Shown here: positions 1 through 7,362 of the stretch, one piece after another
Position numbering within the stretch: the first letter of the stretch is position 1
How the letters are laid out: each line of letters begins with the position of its first letter
Assembly (NCBI RefSeq): GCF_049701175.1
Contig: NZ_JBNATW010000007.1
Span: 27,863-91,862, forward strand
Reading direction: 5' to 3'
DNA from: Thermovenabulum sp049701175
Lineage (GTDB): Bacteria; Bacillota; Thermosediminibacteria; Thermosediminibacterales; Thermosediminibacteraceae
DNA length: 64,000 nucleotides
Made by a program: the position numbers and the translations under genes
Notes under the pieces: generated by a model
What the model was told of the DNA's origin: nothing
The model's input: only the letters and a program-made list of their open reading frames with translations
Database searches by the model: none

Positions 1-504
1 CTTATACATAAAGCAGTGGTTCGGGCGATTTTAGAAAATCCTGAAATGCAGGCCATTATTGATGGAGACGATATGATACTGCCTGCAGAAGTCCACTTGG
101 GATTTGCTGTAGCCCGCGGCGATGAACTTTTAGTGCCCGTAATCAAAAATGCTCATAGACTCAATCTTAATGAAATGGCTGTTGAGAGACGCCGGCTTAC
201 TGATGCAGTTCTGCAAGGTATTGTAAAACCAGAAGAGCTACAAGGGGGTACCTTTACGGTTACAAATCTGGGTACTTACGGTATTGACTACTTTACCCCT
301 GTGCTATATCCAAAACAATCTGCAATTCTTGGGATTGGAAGAATAGTGGAACGACCAGTCCTTGAGAATGGAAACGTCCGCTCCGCACAATTTATGACTC
401 TTAGTCTTACTGTAGATCACCAGGTAATAAACGGTGCACCTGCTGCCAGATTCTTAGCTCGGCTGGCAGAACTTCTTTCTCAACCTGAAGCGCTCTTGGA
501 GTAG
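1..504 (+). CDS. Dihydrolipoamide acyltransferase (E2), 3' part
   Basis: The reading frame is open from base 1, so the gene is cut by the window edge; only the C-terminal catalytic domain is present. E2 transfers the acyl group from its lipoyl arm to CoA in 2-oxoacid or acetoin dehydrogenase complexes in the cytoplasm. The fold is recognisable from the GTFTVTNLGTYGIDYFTP segment and the C-terminal DHQVINGAPAARFL segment. The family's DHRxxDG catalytic motif reads DHQVING here, so the catalytic His is kept but Asp is replaced by Asn. The E3 gene lies downstream after a hairpin, and a lipoate ligase follows, consistent with a lipoyl-dependent complex. The GIDYFTP segment resembles acetoin dehydrogenase E2 (AcoC), but pyruvate dehydrogenase cannot be excluded from this fragment. 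Confidence 0.9.
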   Translation, partial: LIHKAVVRAILENPEMQAIIDGDDMILPAEVHLGFAVARGDELLVPVIKNAHRLNLNEMAVERRRLTDAVLQGIVKPEELQGGTFTVTNLGTYGIDYFTPVLYPKQSAILGIGRIVERPVLENGNVRSAQFMTLSLTVDHQVINGAPAARFLARLAELLSQPEALLE

Positions 505-511
505 TAATAGC

Positions 512-541
512 AAAAGGGCAGTGCATGGGCGCTGCCCTTTT
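512..541 (+). terminator. Hairpin between E2 and E3 genes
   Basis: A perfect 10-bp stem, AAAAGGGCAG (512-521) with CTGCCCTTTT (532-541), has a 10-nt loop. The T tract is only four long, so it may be a leaky terminator or an RNA-processing hairpin that tunes E3 expression relative to E2. Confidence 0.6.
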
Positions 542-579
542 AGAGTATACGAAAAAAAAAGACAAGAGGAGTGGTTTCA

Positions 580-1956
580 ATGAAGTATGAAATAGCTATT
601 CTGGGAGCAGGTCCCGGAGGTTATGTAGCAGCTATCCGGGCAGCACAGTTAGGGGCAAAGGTAGCGGTAATCGAACGAGATGCATTAGGTGGTACCTGTT
701 TAAACCATGGGTGCATCCCGACTAAGGCACTTTTGGCAGGGGCGTCCGTAGTAGAAACTATAAAGAGAGCGGATTTATTTGGCATAAAAATACAAGGGTA
801 TCAGGTTGATTATAAGCGTTTGGTTTCTCGAAAAGACGTGGTGGTAAAACAACTGCAGCAGGGTATTAGCTATTTATTTAAAAAGAATAAAGTTGATCTT
901 TTCATTGGCAAAGGATACATAACTGGCCCACACCGGATAGAAGTCACAGGTCTAAATGGAGTCCAGGAAATAGAGGCTAATAATATAATCATTGCTACTG
1001 GATCAGAACCGGCAATGTTTCCCGGTATTTGTTATAATGGCAGAAGTGTAGTCACAAGTACTGAAGCTCTTGCTTGGGATAGCCTCCCTGAAAGTATAAT
1101 TGTGATCGGTGGCGGTGTAATTGGGTGTGAATTTGCAACTTTATTTAACACCTTAGGTGTTAAAGTAACTATAGTGGAACTTATGCCTTCTATTTTGCCG
1201 ATGATCGACAGTGAGTTATCCCGGCGCTACCAGATGCTGCTAAAAAAAGCCTGTGTAGAGATAAAAACACAATCACAGGTTACAGCAGTGGAAGAGGAAG
1301 GTGAGCAGGTTAAGGTAATTTTGTCCAGCGGAGAAATTCTTGCTGCTAATAAGGTTCTTGTTTCCATTGGGAGGAAGTTTAATACTAAAGGACTGGGTCT
1401 GGAAAAAATCGGAGTTACCATGGGACCCAAAGGTGAAATCGTGGTAGATGATTATATGCGTACCAATGTTGATGGTGTATATGCCATAGGAGATATAACT
1501 AATAAAATTCAATTGGCCCATGTGGCTTCGGCACAGGGTATAGCAGCTGTACAAACAATACTTGGAAATCCAACAAAGATTAATTATGATGTTGTACCTA
1601 ATTGCATTTTTACTTCTCCGGAGATTGCTTCTGTTGGACTTACTCAAGAGGAGGCAGAAAGGCGTGGATTTAAGGTAAAAGTAGGCAAGTTTTTCTTTTT
1701 GGCCAGTGGTAAAGCAGTGGCAAGTGGAGAAACGGAGGGTATGGTGAAGATAGTAGCTGATTCCTCCAATGATCGTGTTCTAGGGGTACACATTATGGGT
1801 CCCCATGCTACGGAGCTTATTATGGAGGGAGCCTTGGCTGTAACACAGGGAATTAAAGTCAAGGAGCTGGCGGCTTGTATTCACGCCCATCCTACCCTTT
1901 CTGAAGCTATATTGGAGGCAGCGGAAGCAGTCCACGGGCTAAGCATACATTCATAG
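580..1956 (+). CDS. lpdA: Dihydrolipoamide dehydrogenase (E3)
   Basis: This FAD flavoprotein re-oxidises the dihydrolipoyl groups of the E2 component with NAD+. The 458-residue product has the N-terminal FAD-binding GAGPGGYVAAIRAAQLG, the redox-active pair C40/C45 in GGTCLNHGCIPTK, the NAD-binding GGGVIGCEFA, the second FAD motif YAIGDI, and the C-terminal active-site HAHPTLSEA. The start is placed at ATG 580 because AGAGGAG (565-571) precedes it by 8 bases; the in-frame GTG at 571 overlaps that ribosome binding site. It is the last gene of the E2-E3 operon. Family assignment is secure; which complex it serves is inferred from context. Confidence 0.95.
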   Translation: MKYEIAILGAGPGGYVAAIRAAQLGAKVAVIERDALGGTCLNHGCIPTKALLAGASVVETIKRADLFGIKIQGYQVDYKRLVSRKDVVVKQLQQGISYLFKKNKVDLFIGKGYITGPHRIEVTGLNGVQEIEANNIIIATGSEPAMFPGICYNGRSVVTSTEALAWDSLPESIIVIGGGVIGCEFATLFNTLGVKVTIVELMPSILPMIDSELSRRYQMLLKKACVEIKTQSQVTAVEEEGEQVKVILSSGEILAANKVLVSIGRKFNTKGLGLEKIGVTMGPKGEIVVDDYMRTNVDGVYAIGDITNKIQLAHVASAQGIAAVQTILGNPTKINYDVVPNCIFTSPEIASVGLTQEEAERRGFKVKVGKFFFLASGKAVASGETEGMVKIVADSSNDRVLGVHIMGPHATELIMEGALAVTQGIKVKELAACIHAHPTLSEAILEAAEAVHGLSIHS

Positions 1957-1995
1957 TATACCTTTTTATTTTAGATTATTGAGTTATTTTTATTA

Positions 1996-2043
1996 GCTAA
2001 CTCATAGGTTACTAACTCTAAGGTTAGTAACTTATGAGTTAGC
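1996..2043. repeat. 21-bp inverted repeat with GTTACTAAC core
   Basis: GCTAACTCATA followed by GGTTACTAAC is mirrored after a 6-nt loop by GTTAGTAAC and TTATGAGTTAGC, giving 21-bp arms with one mismatch. The core GTTACTAAC-TCTAAR-GTTAGTAAC also occurs upstream of the DUF234 ATPase gene at 41991-42028. There is no T tract, so it looks more like an operator or protein-binding palindrome than a terminator. Confidence 0.75.
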
Positions 2044-2116
2044 ATTATTTAAAAACAGAAAATATATTAAAAAAGGGAGTATGAAAAAAGCATCACACTA
2101 AAAAGGGGGAAAAATT

Positions 2117-3024
2117 TTGCTTTACATAAGAAATGACTCAAACGACCCTTATTTTAATATGGCTCTTGAAGAGTATGTGATAAAGTCTATGGATCCTACA
2201 AAGGAATACTTCATTTTATGGCAGAACCGCCCCACTGTGGTGATAGGCAAAAATCAAAACGCCATTGAAGAGGTAAACTTGGAATACGTTAGAGAAAACA
2301 ACATCTCGGTTGTGAGGAGGCTTTCAGGAGGCGGTGCTGTTTATCACGACTTAGGCAATGTGAATTTTACCTATGTAGTGGATTACCGGCCCGAATATTT
2401 CAACAGCATAGAAAGGTTTGCAATGGCTGTTGTTAAAGCTTTAGAAAAACTCGGCATAAAAGCCGAATTCACCGGAAGAAACGATATTACCATTGATGGA
2501 AAAAAGATTTCGGGCAATGCGCAGTACCTTTACAAAAAAAGGTTGCTGCATCACGGAACGCTTCTTTTTAATTCGGATTTGACGAAGCTTTCTCAGGCTC
2601 TGAACGTGAAACCCCAAAAGATTGCGTCAAAGGGTGTAAAGTCCGTTAAAAGCAGGGTTGCCAACATCCCTTAATCGAATACAGCCTTACTCCTGAAGAT
2701 TTAGAAAGAATAAACCGTTTAAGGGATGAAAAATACGCTACTTGGGAGTGGAATTTCGGTACATCTCCCGAGTTTGACCTGATAAAATCCCAGCGCTTTG
2801 ATGCAGGGGAAATTGAAGTAAGGATAAATGTAAGGGATGGACGTATCACAGACATAAAGTTTTACGGGGACTTTTTAAGCATGAGGGATGTGTCTGAAAT
2901 AGAAGAAAAATTAAAGGGCCTCCGCTACAGGGAAGAAGACATACGGGAAGCCCTAAATAAATTAAATTTAAAGGAATATTTCGGTGGTATAAATTTAGAA
3001 GAATTGTTGAGCGTTATATTGTAA
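2117..3024 (+). pseudogene. lplA: Lipoate-protein ligase A, internally deleted and frameshifted
   Basis: LplA activates lipoate with ATP and attaches it to E2 and GcvH lysines. Frame 1 (TTG 2117, after AAAGGGGGAAA, to TAA 2672-2674) gives 185 residues with RRLSGGGAVYHDLGNVNF and the GRNDITIDGKKISGNAQ region of the ligase domain. The C-terminal accessory domain continues in another frame from 2674 to 3024 (IEYSLTPEDLERINRLRDEK, then KYATWEWNFGTSPEF) with no start codon near its beginning. Compared with the family, about 30 residues between SRVAN and IEYSL are missing, so this is a deletion plus frameshift rather than a single-base error. The N-terminal piece could still be made; split ligases exist in some archaea, but no start or ribosome site for the second half is visible. 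Its end overlaps the queF end by 11 bases. Confidence 0.85.
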
Positions 3025-3418
3025 TATTTTCATCGTATTTAGCCGTAACCCTTGTGGATATGCCGCCCCTTGCCAAGAATTCTCCTGTAATTTCCATATA
3101 CTTTGGCTTAAGAAGCTTTACTAAATCGTCTAATATCCTGTTTACTGCATGTTCTTGAAGTATACCTATGTTGCGGTAAGAGGTGAGATAGTATTTTAAA
3201 GACTTTAATTCCACCAATTTTTCATTGGGTATATATTTTATCGTTAACTTAGCATTGTCCGGCAATCCGGTCCACGGGCAAACAGAGGAAAATTCTTCGG
3301 TGTAGTATTCTACAAGGGTATCTCTTCCGGGATATTCGTAATTTATGGCTTCTAAAACCTGAGTATCGATTTTTTCATATCCGTAAATATCAAACCTTTT
3401 TTCGCTGTATTTATCCAT
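3014..3418 (-). CDS. queF: NADPH-dependent preQ0 reductase QueF
   Basis: QueF reduces the nitrile of 7-cyano-7-deazaguanine (preQ0) to preQ1 in queuosine biosynthesis. The 134-residue length fits the short unimodular (YkvM-like) type. The catalytic Cys lies in FSSVCPWTGLPD, and the family segment ELKSLKYYLTSYRNIGILQEH carries the substrate and NADPH site with the EH pair. The ATG overlaps the queT stop by 8 bases, so the two are translationally coupled under the preQ1 riboswitch upstream of queT. Product and sensor ligand are the same molecule, which supports the assignment. Confidence 0.95.
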   Translation of the reverse strand: MDKYSEKRFDIYGYEKIDTQVLEAINYEYPGRDTLVEYYTEEFSSVCPWTGLPDNAKLTIKYIPNEKLVELKSLKYYLTSYRNIGILQEHAVNRILDDLVKLLKPKYMEITGEFLARGGISTRVTAKYDENITI

Positions 3419-3890
3419 CTATTTTCATGCCTCCTTTTTTAAATATCAATAAAAGAATAAAATATCCTGCTGACATTAAAATTGTTTCAGCAATTGAAAC
3501 ACTGGTAAAGGTTTGAATAAAGGGGAAATTTGCAGCAACTTTTAAGGTGAGGGCTACAGAAGCAGATATCCATATAGCTATAAAAATTGAGCCTAAAAAT
3601 CTGTTAAAAAATTTACCAATATAATAGCCTAAAAGACAGCCTATCAGATTGCTTAAAGGCATAAATATAAGTTCCATGGGACCGGCAAAAGGGCTGAAAA
3701 GATTTGACAGGAAATTTCCTATCATCATGGATATGGCAAATTTTTTTTGAAAGGTGGAAATGGGTTTAATTATTTCTCCCATTCTAAATTGAGCGGGAAG
3801 GTAGGAAATCGATGAAAAAATAAGGGTCAGCACAGCGTAAAGGCAGGCAACCAGTGAAATTTGAGCTATGTCTTTAATTTTTTTGGACAT
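3411..3890 (-). CDS. queT: QueT-type queuosine precursor transporter
   Basis: The hydrophobic 159-residue product has about five membrane segments and the QueT-family pattern YLPAQFRMGEIIKPIS near the N-terminus. QueT proteins are thought to import preQ1 or related queuosine precursors. The start is ATG 3890 (MSKKIKDIAQ), preceded by AAGGAGG seven bases upstream; an upstream in-frame ATG at 3938 would place the riboswitch inside the coding region and is rejected. It is followed by queF in the same operon. The family has no determined mechanism here; transport is inferred from homologous context and the riboswitch. Confidence 0.9.
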   Translation of the reverse strand: MSKKIKDIAQISLVACLYAVLTLIFSSISYLPAQFRMGEIIKPISTFQKKFAISMMIGNFLSNLFSPFAGPMELIFMPLSNLIGCLLGYYIGKFFNRFLGSIFIAIWISASVALTLKVAANFPFIQTFTSVSIAETILMSAGYFILLLIFKKGGMKIDG

Positions 3891-3897
3891 ATAAAGA

Positions 3898-3936
3898 CCT
3901 CCTTGTTTTTTTAACCGGGGTGGCTGCGACCCGGGC
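3898..3936 (-). promoter_or_regulatory. preQ1-I riboswitch, translational type
   Basis: Read on the minus strand: P1 arm CCGGG (3934-3930), loop TCGCAGCCAC, P1 arm CCCGG (3919-3915), then the A-rich tail TTAAAAAAACAAGGAGG that contains the queT ribosome binding site. This matches the compact H-type pseudoknot of preQ1-I aptamers, closely resembling the known Thermoanaerobacter example. Binding of preQ1 should sequester the AGGAGG and lower QueT-QueF translation. A short hairpin (GCAAG/CTTGC, 3935-3949) sits immediately 5'. Confidence 0.93.
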
Positions 3937-4007
3937 AAGCTTTGCTTGCTTTTTACATTATATCAATTCCTGTATTTAAGAGCAATGAAAAAATTTTCCT
4001 TATGTTT

Positions 4008-4032
4008 AAAGCAGGTTTTACCCTGCTTTTTT
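4008..4032 (+). terminator. Intrinsic-terminator-like hairpin
   Basis: AAAGCAGG (4008-4015) pairs with CCTGCTTT (4022-4029) and runs into six T residues on the plus strand. It lies between the divergent queT and aor operons, so it may stop plus-strand readthrough from lplA. The surrounding 3951-4180 interval is AT-rich and shows no gene. Confidence 0.5.
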
Positions 4033-4185
4033 ATTTTACAAAAAATGGCTTTTTAAAATCTTAAATAAATTGATAATTTTAAAATTTATTTGAAGGAACT
4101 TTAAAATTTTTGTTGAATATATAAAAGGGAGATCGAAACAATTTTAATAAATTTTTAGCAACTCAAAACTAATAAAAAAATTTAA

Positions 4186-4232
4186 AAGGAGGTGTTGCCT
4201 GGCGCCAGGGCAGCCTGGAAGCCAGAGCCGTT
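4186..4232 (+). promoter_or_regulatory. GC-rich structured leader of the aldehyde oxidoreductase operon
   Basis: A perfect ribosome-binding sequence AAGGAGGTG (4186-4194) sits about 40 bases upstream of the first ATG (4233) and is followed by a strikingly GC-rich block in an AT-rich region. The block contains the 12-bp palindrome CCTGGCGCCAGG (4198-4209) and CTGG/CCAG (4215-4225). TTG 4195 opens a 13-codon frame ending in TGA 4234-4236, overlapping the next ATG, but its spacing to GGAGG is only two bases. The position before a pterin-enzyme operon invites comparison with the Moco/Tuco riboswitch class, which I could not confirm. Confidence 0.45.
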
Positions 4233-4712
4233 ATGAAAAGGGTGCTTATGCTGTCCCCTGAAAAGTGCATAGGCTGCAGGACCTGCGAGCTGGTATGTTC
4301 TTTCAGCAAAATTCGGGCCTTTAATCCCAAATGCTCACGGGTGTCCGTGTTCTCCTTTGATGAAGCTGCCGTTTCTGTCCCAATGATGTGCATGCAGTGC
4401 GAAGAGCCATCCTGTATGAAGGTATGCCCCACCTCAGCCATTACAAGGAATCAAGATGGCACGGTTATCATTAATCATCAAAAATGTATCGGGTGCAAAC
4501 TGTGCATAGCTGCATGTCCTCTTGGCAACATAACCTTCAGCACTGCGGAGGGCAAAATAGTAAAATGCGACCTTTGCGGTGGTGAGCCCAAATGTGCGGA
4601 CTACTGTCCAACGGGAGCAATTGAATTTAAAGAGGCTTCCCCAAACGTTATATCAAGGAAGAAGGCTATTGCCGGGAAGTTTAAAGAACTATTGGGGGAG
4701 GTGAATGAGTAA
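4233..4712 (+). CDS. Polyferredoxin electron-transfer subunit of AOR
   Basis: This 159-residue protein has four cysteine groups: CIGCRTCELVC, CMQCEEPSCMKVCP, CIGCKLCIAACP and CDLCGGEPKCADYCP, the pattern of HycB/DmsB-like subunits holding about four [4Fe-4S] clusters. Such a subunit carries electrons between a pterin enzyme and a partner. Its TAA overlaps the ATG of the AOR gene by one base (TAATG), implying equimolar coupled translation. There is no signal peptide, so the complex is cytoplasmic. The ATG at 4233 lacks a close ribosome binding site; see the leader feature. Comparable small subunits accompany AOR in Aromatoleum-type complexes; the partner here is inferred from operon order. Confidence 0.9.
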   Translation: MKRVLMLSPEKCIGCRTCELVCSFSKIRAFNPKCSRVSVFSFDEAAVSVPMMCMQCEEPSCMKVCPTSAITRNQDGTVIINHQKCIGCKLCIAACPLGNITFSTAEGKIVKCDLCGGEPKCADYCPTGAIEFKEASPNVISRKKAIAGKFKELLGEVNE

Positions 4713-6517
4713 TGTTTGGATGGACCGGTAAGATAATCAGGGTGAACCTAACCGATAAAAGCATTAAGATAGAAAGTTTGAACATGAAGGATGCATATAT
4801 GTATTTGGGAGGGAGAGGACTCGGGACTAAAATAATAATGGATGAGGTAGATCCCAAAGTTGATCCTTTAAGCCCGGAAAACAAGCTTATATTTATGACA
4901 GGCCCGCTTACGGGCACATTGGCTGCATGTTCGGGCAGGTATGAGGTTGTGGCAAAGGCTCCCCTTACGGGCACAATAGGTGCGGCAAACTCTGGAGGGC
5001 ATTTTGGGCCTGAACTTAAGTTTGCGGGATATGATGGAATTATATTTGAAGGAAAGGCAGAAAAACCGGTGTACCTTTGGGTAAATGACGATAAAATTGA
5101 ACTGAGGTCCGCCGAACACCTTTGGGGGAAAAACACCTTTGAAACCACCGATGAACTTTTAAAGGAAACGGCTGAAGATGCAAGAGTAGCATGCATAGGG
5201 CCTGGTGGCGAAAAACTGGTGCTCTTTGCAACGGTTATGAATGACAAACACAGGGCAGCAGGACGTTCGGGCATGGGCGCTGTGATGGGTTCTAAGAACC
5301 TGAAGGCAGTAGTTGTAAGGGGTAGCCGCTCCATCGAAGTTGCTGACCCCGATGCCTTTATAAAGGCATGCAAAGATGCAATAAAGAAGTTGAAGGAACA
5401 TCCGGTTACGGGTACAGGTCTTCCTACTTACGGGACCGAAATCCTTATCAACATTTTAAACCAAGCAGGAGCACTTCCAACCAGAAATTGGAGGGATGGT
5501 GGATACTTCGAATATGCTGAGGAAATAAGCGGAGAAGCATTGAGGGAAAAATACCTGGTTAAAAACAAGGCTTGCTTTGGCTGCCCTATAGGCTGCGGAA
5601 GGATTACAAGGATTCCGGAAGGCAAGTACAAAGGCTTCGGTGAAGGGCCTGAATACGAAGCGGGCTGGGCTTTGGGTGCCAACTGCGGTGTGAGGGACCT
5701 TGCAGCAGTTTCCAAGGCTAACTTCATCTGCAACGAGCTCGGCATTGACCCCATTACCATGGGGTGCACCATCGCGTGCACGATGGAAATGTATGAAAAA
5801 GGTATAATAACAAAAGAGGAAATAGGTTTTAAAGCGCCTTTTGGTGACGCAGATGCCCTTGTAGAACTTACACGAATGGCAGGACTAAGGGAAGGATTTG
5901 GAGACAAATTAGCACAGGGGTCTTATAGGTTAGCATCCTCTTATGGGCATCCCGAGCTTTCCATGTCGGTTAAGAAACAGGAGATGCCTGCCTACGATGC
6001 AAGGGGAGTGCAGGGAATGGGATTGGAATACGCTACTTCTAACCGTGGTGGCTGCCATGTAAGGGGCTATATGACCTCCCCGGAAATTTTGGGCATACCC
6101 GTTAAGTTAGACCCCTTGGTAACTACGGATAAAGCAAAATGGTTAAAGACCTTCCAGGATTTGACTGCAGTAGTGGACTCAGCAAATATATGTCTTTTTA
6201 CTACCTTTGCCATAGGGCTTCCTGAAATTTCGGCAATGCTGAAGGCAGCCATCGGCTGGGATTATACCGATGAAGAAGTGATGAAGATTGGCGAGAGGAT
6301 TTGGAACTTAGAAAGAATGTTCAATCTAAGTGCGGGCTTTACAAAAGCCGATGATACACTGCCTCCAAGACTTCTGACCGAGCCTTTGAAAGTAGGTCCC
6401 GCCAAAGGCAAGGTAGTGGAACTTGACGTAATGTTAAAAGAATACTACGAAGTAAGAGGTTGGGATGAAGACGGAGTACCCACTGAAGAAAAGCTGAAAG
6501 AGCTTGACATAAAATAA
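4712..6517 (+). CDS. aor: Aldehyde ferredoxin oxidoreductase, tungstopterin type
   Basis: AOR family enzymes interconvert aldehydes and carboxylic acids using a tungsten bis-pterin centre and one [4Fe-4S] cluster. The 601-residue product begins with the family's MFGWTGKIIRVNL. Cluster ligands are C288, C291 and C295 (ACFGCPIGCGR) plus C494 (SANICLF), the same spacing as in the Pyrococcus enzyme. Pterin-binding segments include SGRYEVVAKAPLTGTIG and AAGRSGMGAVMGSKNLKA; the EGPEYE segment and H449 lie where the family's active-site Glu and His occur. It is the second gene of the operon, with MoaD-like and NuoEFG-like proteins downstream. A strong hairpin follows the stop. Aldehyde range cannot be read from sequence. 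Confidence 0.96.
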   Translation: MFGWTGKIIRVNLTDKSIKIESLNMKDAYMYLGGRGLGTKIIMDEVDPKVDPLSPENKLIFMTGPLTGTLAACSGRYEVVAKAPLTGTIGAANSGGHFGPELKFAGYDGIIFEGKAEKPVYLWVNDDKIELRSAEHLWGKNTFETTDELLKETAEDARVACIGPGGEKLVLFATVMNDKHRAAGRSGMGAVMGSKNLKAVVVRGSRSIEVADPDAFIKACKDAIKKLKEHPVTGTGLPTYGTEILINILNQAGALPTRNWRDGGYFEYAEEISGEALREKYLVKNKACFGCPIGCGRITRIPEGKYKGFGEGPEYEAGWALGANCGVRDLAAVSKANFICNELGIDPITMGCTIACTMEMYEKGIITKEEIGFKAPFGDADALVELTRMAGLREGFGDKLAQGSYRLASSYGHPELSMSVKKQEMPAYDARGVQGMGLEYATSNRGGCHVRGYMTSPEILGIPVKLDPLVTTDKAKWLKTFQDLTAVVDSANICLFTTFAIGLPEISAMLKAAIGWDYTDEEVMKIGERIWNLERMFNLSAGFTKADDTLPPRLLTEPLKVGPAKGKVVELDVMLKEYYEVRGWDEDGVPTEEKLKELDIK

Positions 6518-6524
6518 AACTTTT

Positions 6525-6559
6525 TGCTGCAGGCCCCAAATATAAAGGGGCCTGCAGCA
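6525..6559. terminator. 13-bp GC-rich hairpin between aor and moaD
   Basis: TGCTGCAGGCCCC (6525-6537) pairs perfectly with GGGGCCTGCAGCA (6547-6559) across a 9-nt loop. On the plus strand it is followed by TTGAAAAAAAA rather than a T tract, so it is not a textbook intrinsic terminator. It may be an RNA stability or processing element that keeps aor mRNA more abundant than the downstream cofactor gene. Confidence 0.6.
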
Positions 6560-6586
6560 TTGAAAAAAAATTTTGGGGTAATGGAT

Positions 6587-6856
6587 ATGAAGGTAAAATT
6601 TTTTGCTTACCTTAGGGATTATACAAAGACTAAGGAAATAGAGGTGAAAAATTGCGAGACCGTAAGAGAACTTTTAAAGAGGCTTTCTGAGATTTATGGT
6701 GGAAAATTTGCAAAGGAAGTTTTCGAAGGTGAAAACCTGAGCAGTAGAATAATCGTTCTTGTTAATGGAAGGAATATAGTCCACCTTGAGAATTTAGACA
6801 CAAAATTAAAGGATGAAGATGAAATAAGCCTTTTTCCGGTAGTTGCCGGCGGATAG
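6587..6856 (+). CDS. MoaD/ThiS-like sulfur carrier
   Basis: The 89-residue ubiquitin-fold protein ends in VVAGG, the Gly-Gly tail that is adenylated and thiocarboxylated in molybdopterin synthase small subunits. MoaD delivers sulfur for the dithiolene of the pterin cofactor. Dedicated MoaD-like proteins are common beside tungsten AOR genes and are thought to serve the tungstopterin. The start is ATG 6587 (MKVKFFAY), eight bases after GGGG; ATG 6581 is too close to that site. It sits after the aor hairpin and 35 bases before the NuoE-like gene. Confidence 0.88.
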   Translation: MKVKFFAYLRDYTKTKEIEVKNCETVRELLKRLSEIYGGKFAKEVFEGENLSSRIIVLVNGRNIVHLENLDTKLKDEDEISLFPVVAGG

Positions 6857-6891
6857 TTAAAAGGCCTTTTATTTTGAAAGAAGGTGATTTT

Positions 6892-7362
6892 ATGATTCTT
6901 GTTAGGTCAATCTTAGAAAAATATCCAAAGGAACAGAGGTTCCTGCTTGCCATCCTGCAGGACATACAGAGGACATATAACTATTTGCCGAGGGAAGCGC
7001 TAATTGAGGTGAGGGATTATCTAAATGTGCCTTTAAGTAGCCTTTACAGCATGGCCACCTTTTACAAGGCCTTGAGCTTAAAACCCAAGGGAAAGTACAT
7101 AATCAGGGTGTGCGATGGTACAGCCTGTCACATAAGGGGTTCCATGAACCTTCTTGAGGAGATTAAAAGACTACTTTCCCTTTCTCCCGGTGAGGTGACA
7201 AAGGACGGAAAATTTTCCTTAGAAACGGTGAATTGCCTTGGGTCGTGCGCTATTGCTCCCGTGATGGTGATCAATGATAAATATTACGGCAACCTTAATC
7301 CATCTTTAGTAAGGGAAATATTGGCCGAATATGCCGAAAAAAGCGGTGATGAAAATGTCTGA
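6892..7362 (+). CDS. NuoE/HydC-like [2Fe-2S] subunit
   Basis: The 156-residue protein has the NuoE thioredoxin-like fold with one [2Fe-2S] cluster: Cys pair C-x4-C in VCDGTACHIRGS and C-x3-C in NCLGSCAIAP. In complex I, NAD-reducing hydrogenases and bifurcating enzymes this subunit accompanies the NuoF-type flavoprotein. Start ATG 6892 follows AGAAGGTG; an in-frame TTG at 6874 overlaps that site. The 3' end overlaps the NuoF-like gene. No other complex I gene is in the window, so it belongs to a soluble module rather than respiratory complex I. Confidence 0.92.
   Translation: MILVRSILEKYPKEQRFLLAILQDIQRTYNYLPREALIEVRDYLNVPLSSLYSMATFYKALSLKPKGKYIIRVCDGTACHIRGSMNLLEEIKRLLSLSPGEVTKDGKFSLETVNCLGSCAIAPVMVINDKYYGNLNPSLVREILAEYAEKSGDENV

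Noticed and set aside
3891..3938. Upstream ATG start for queT at 3938
   Set aside because: It would translate the preQ1 riboswitch; ATG 3890 has a proper ribosome site.
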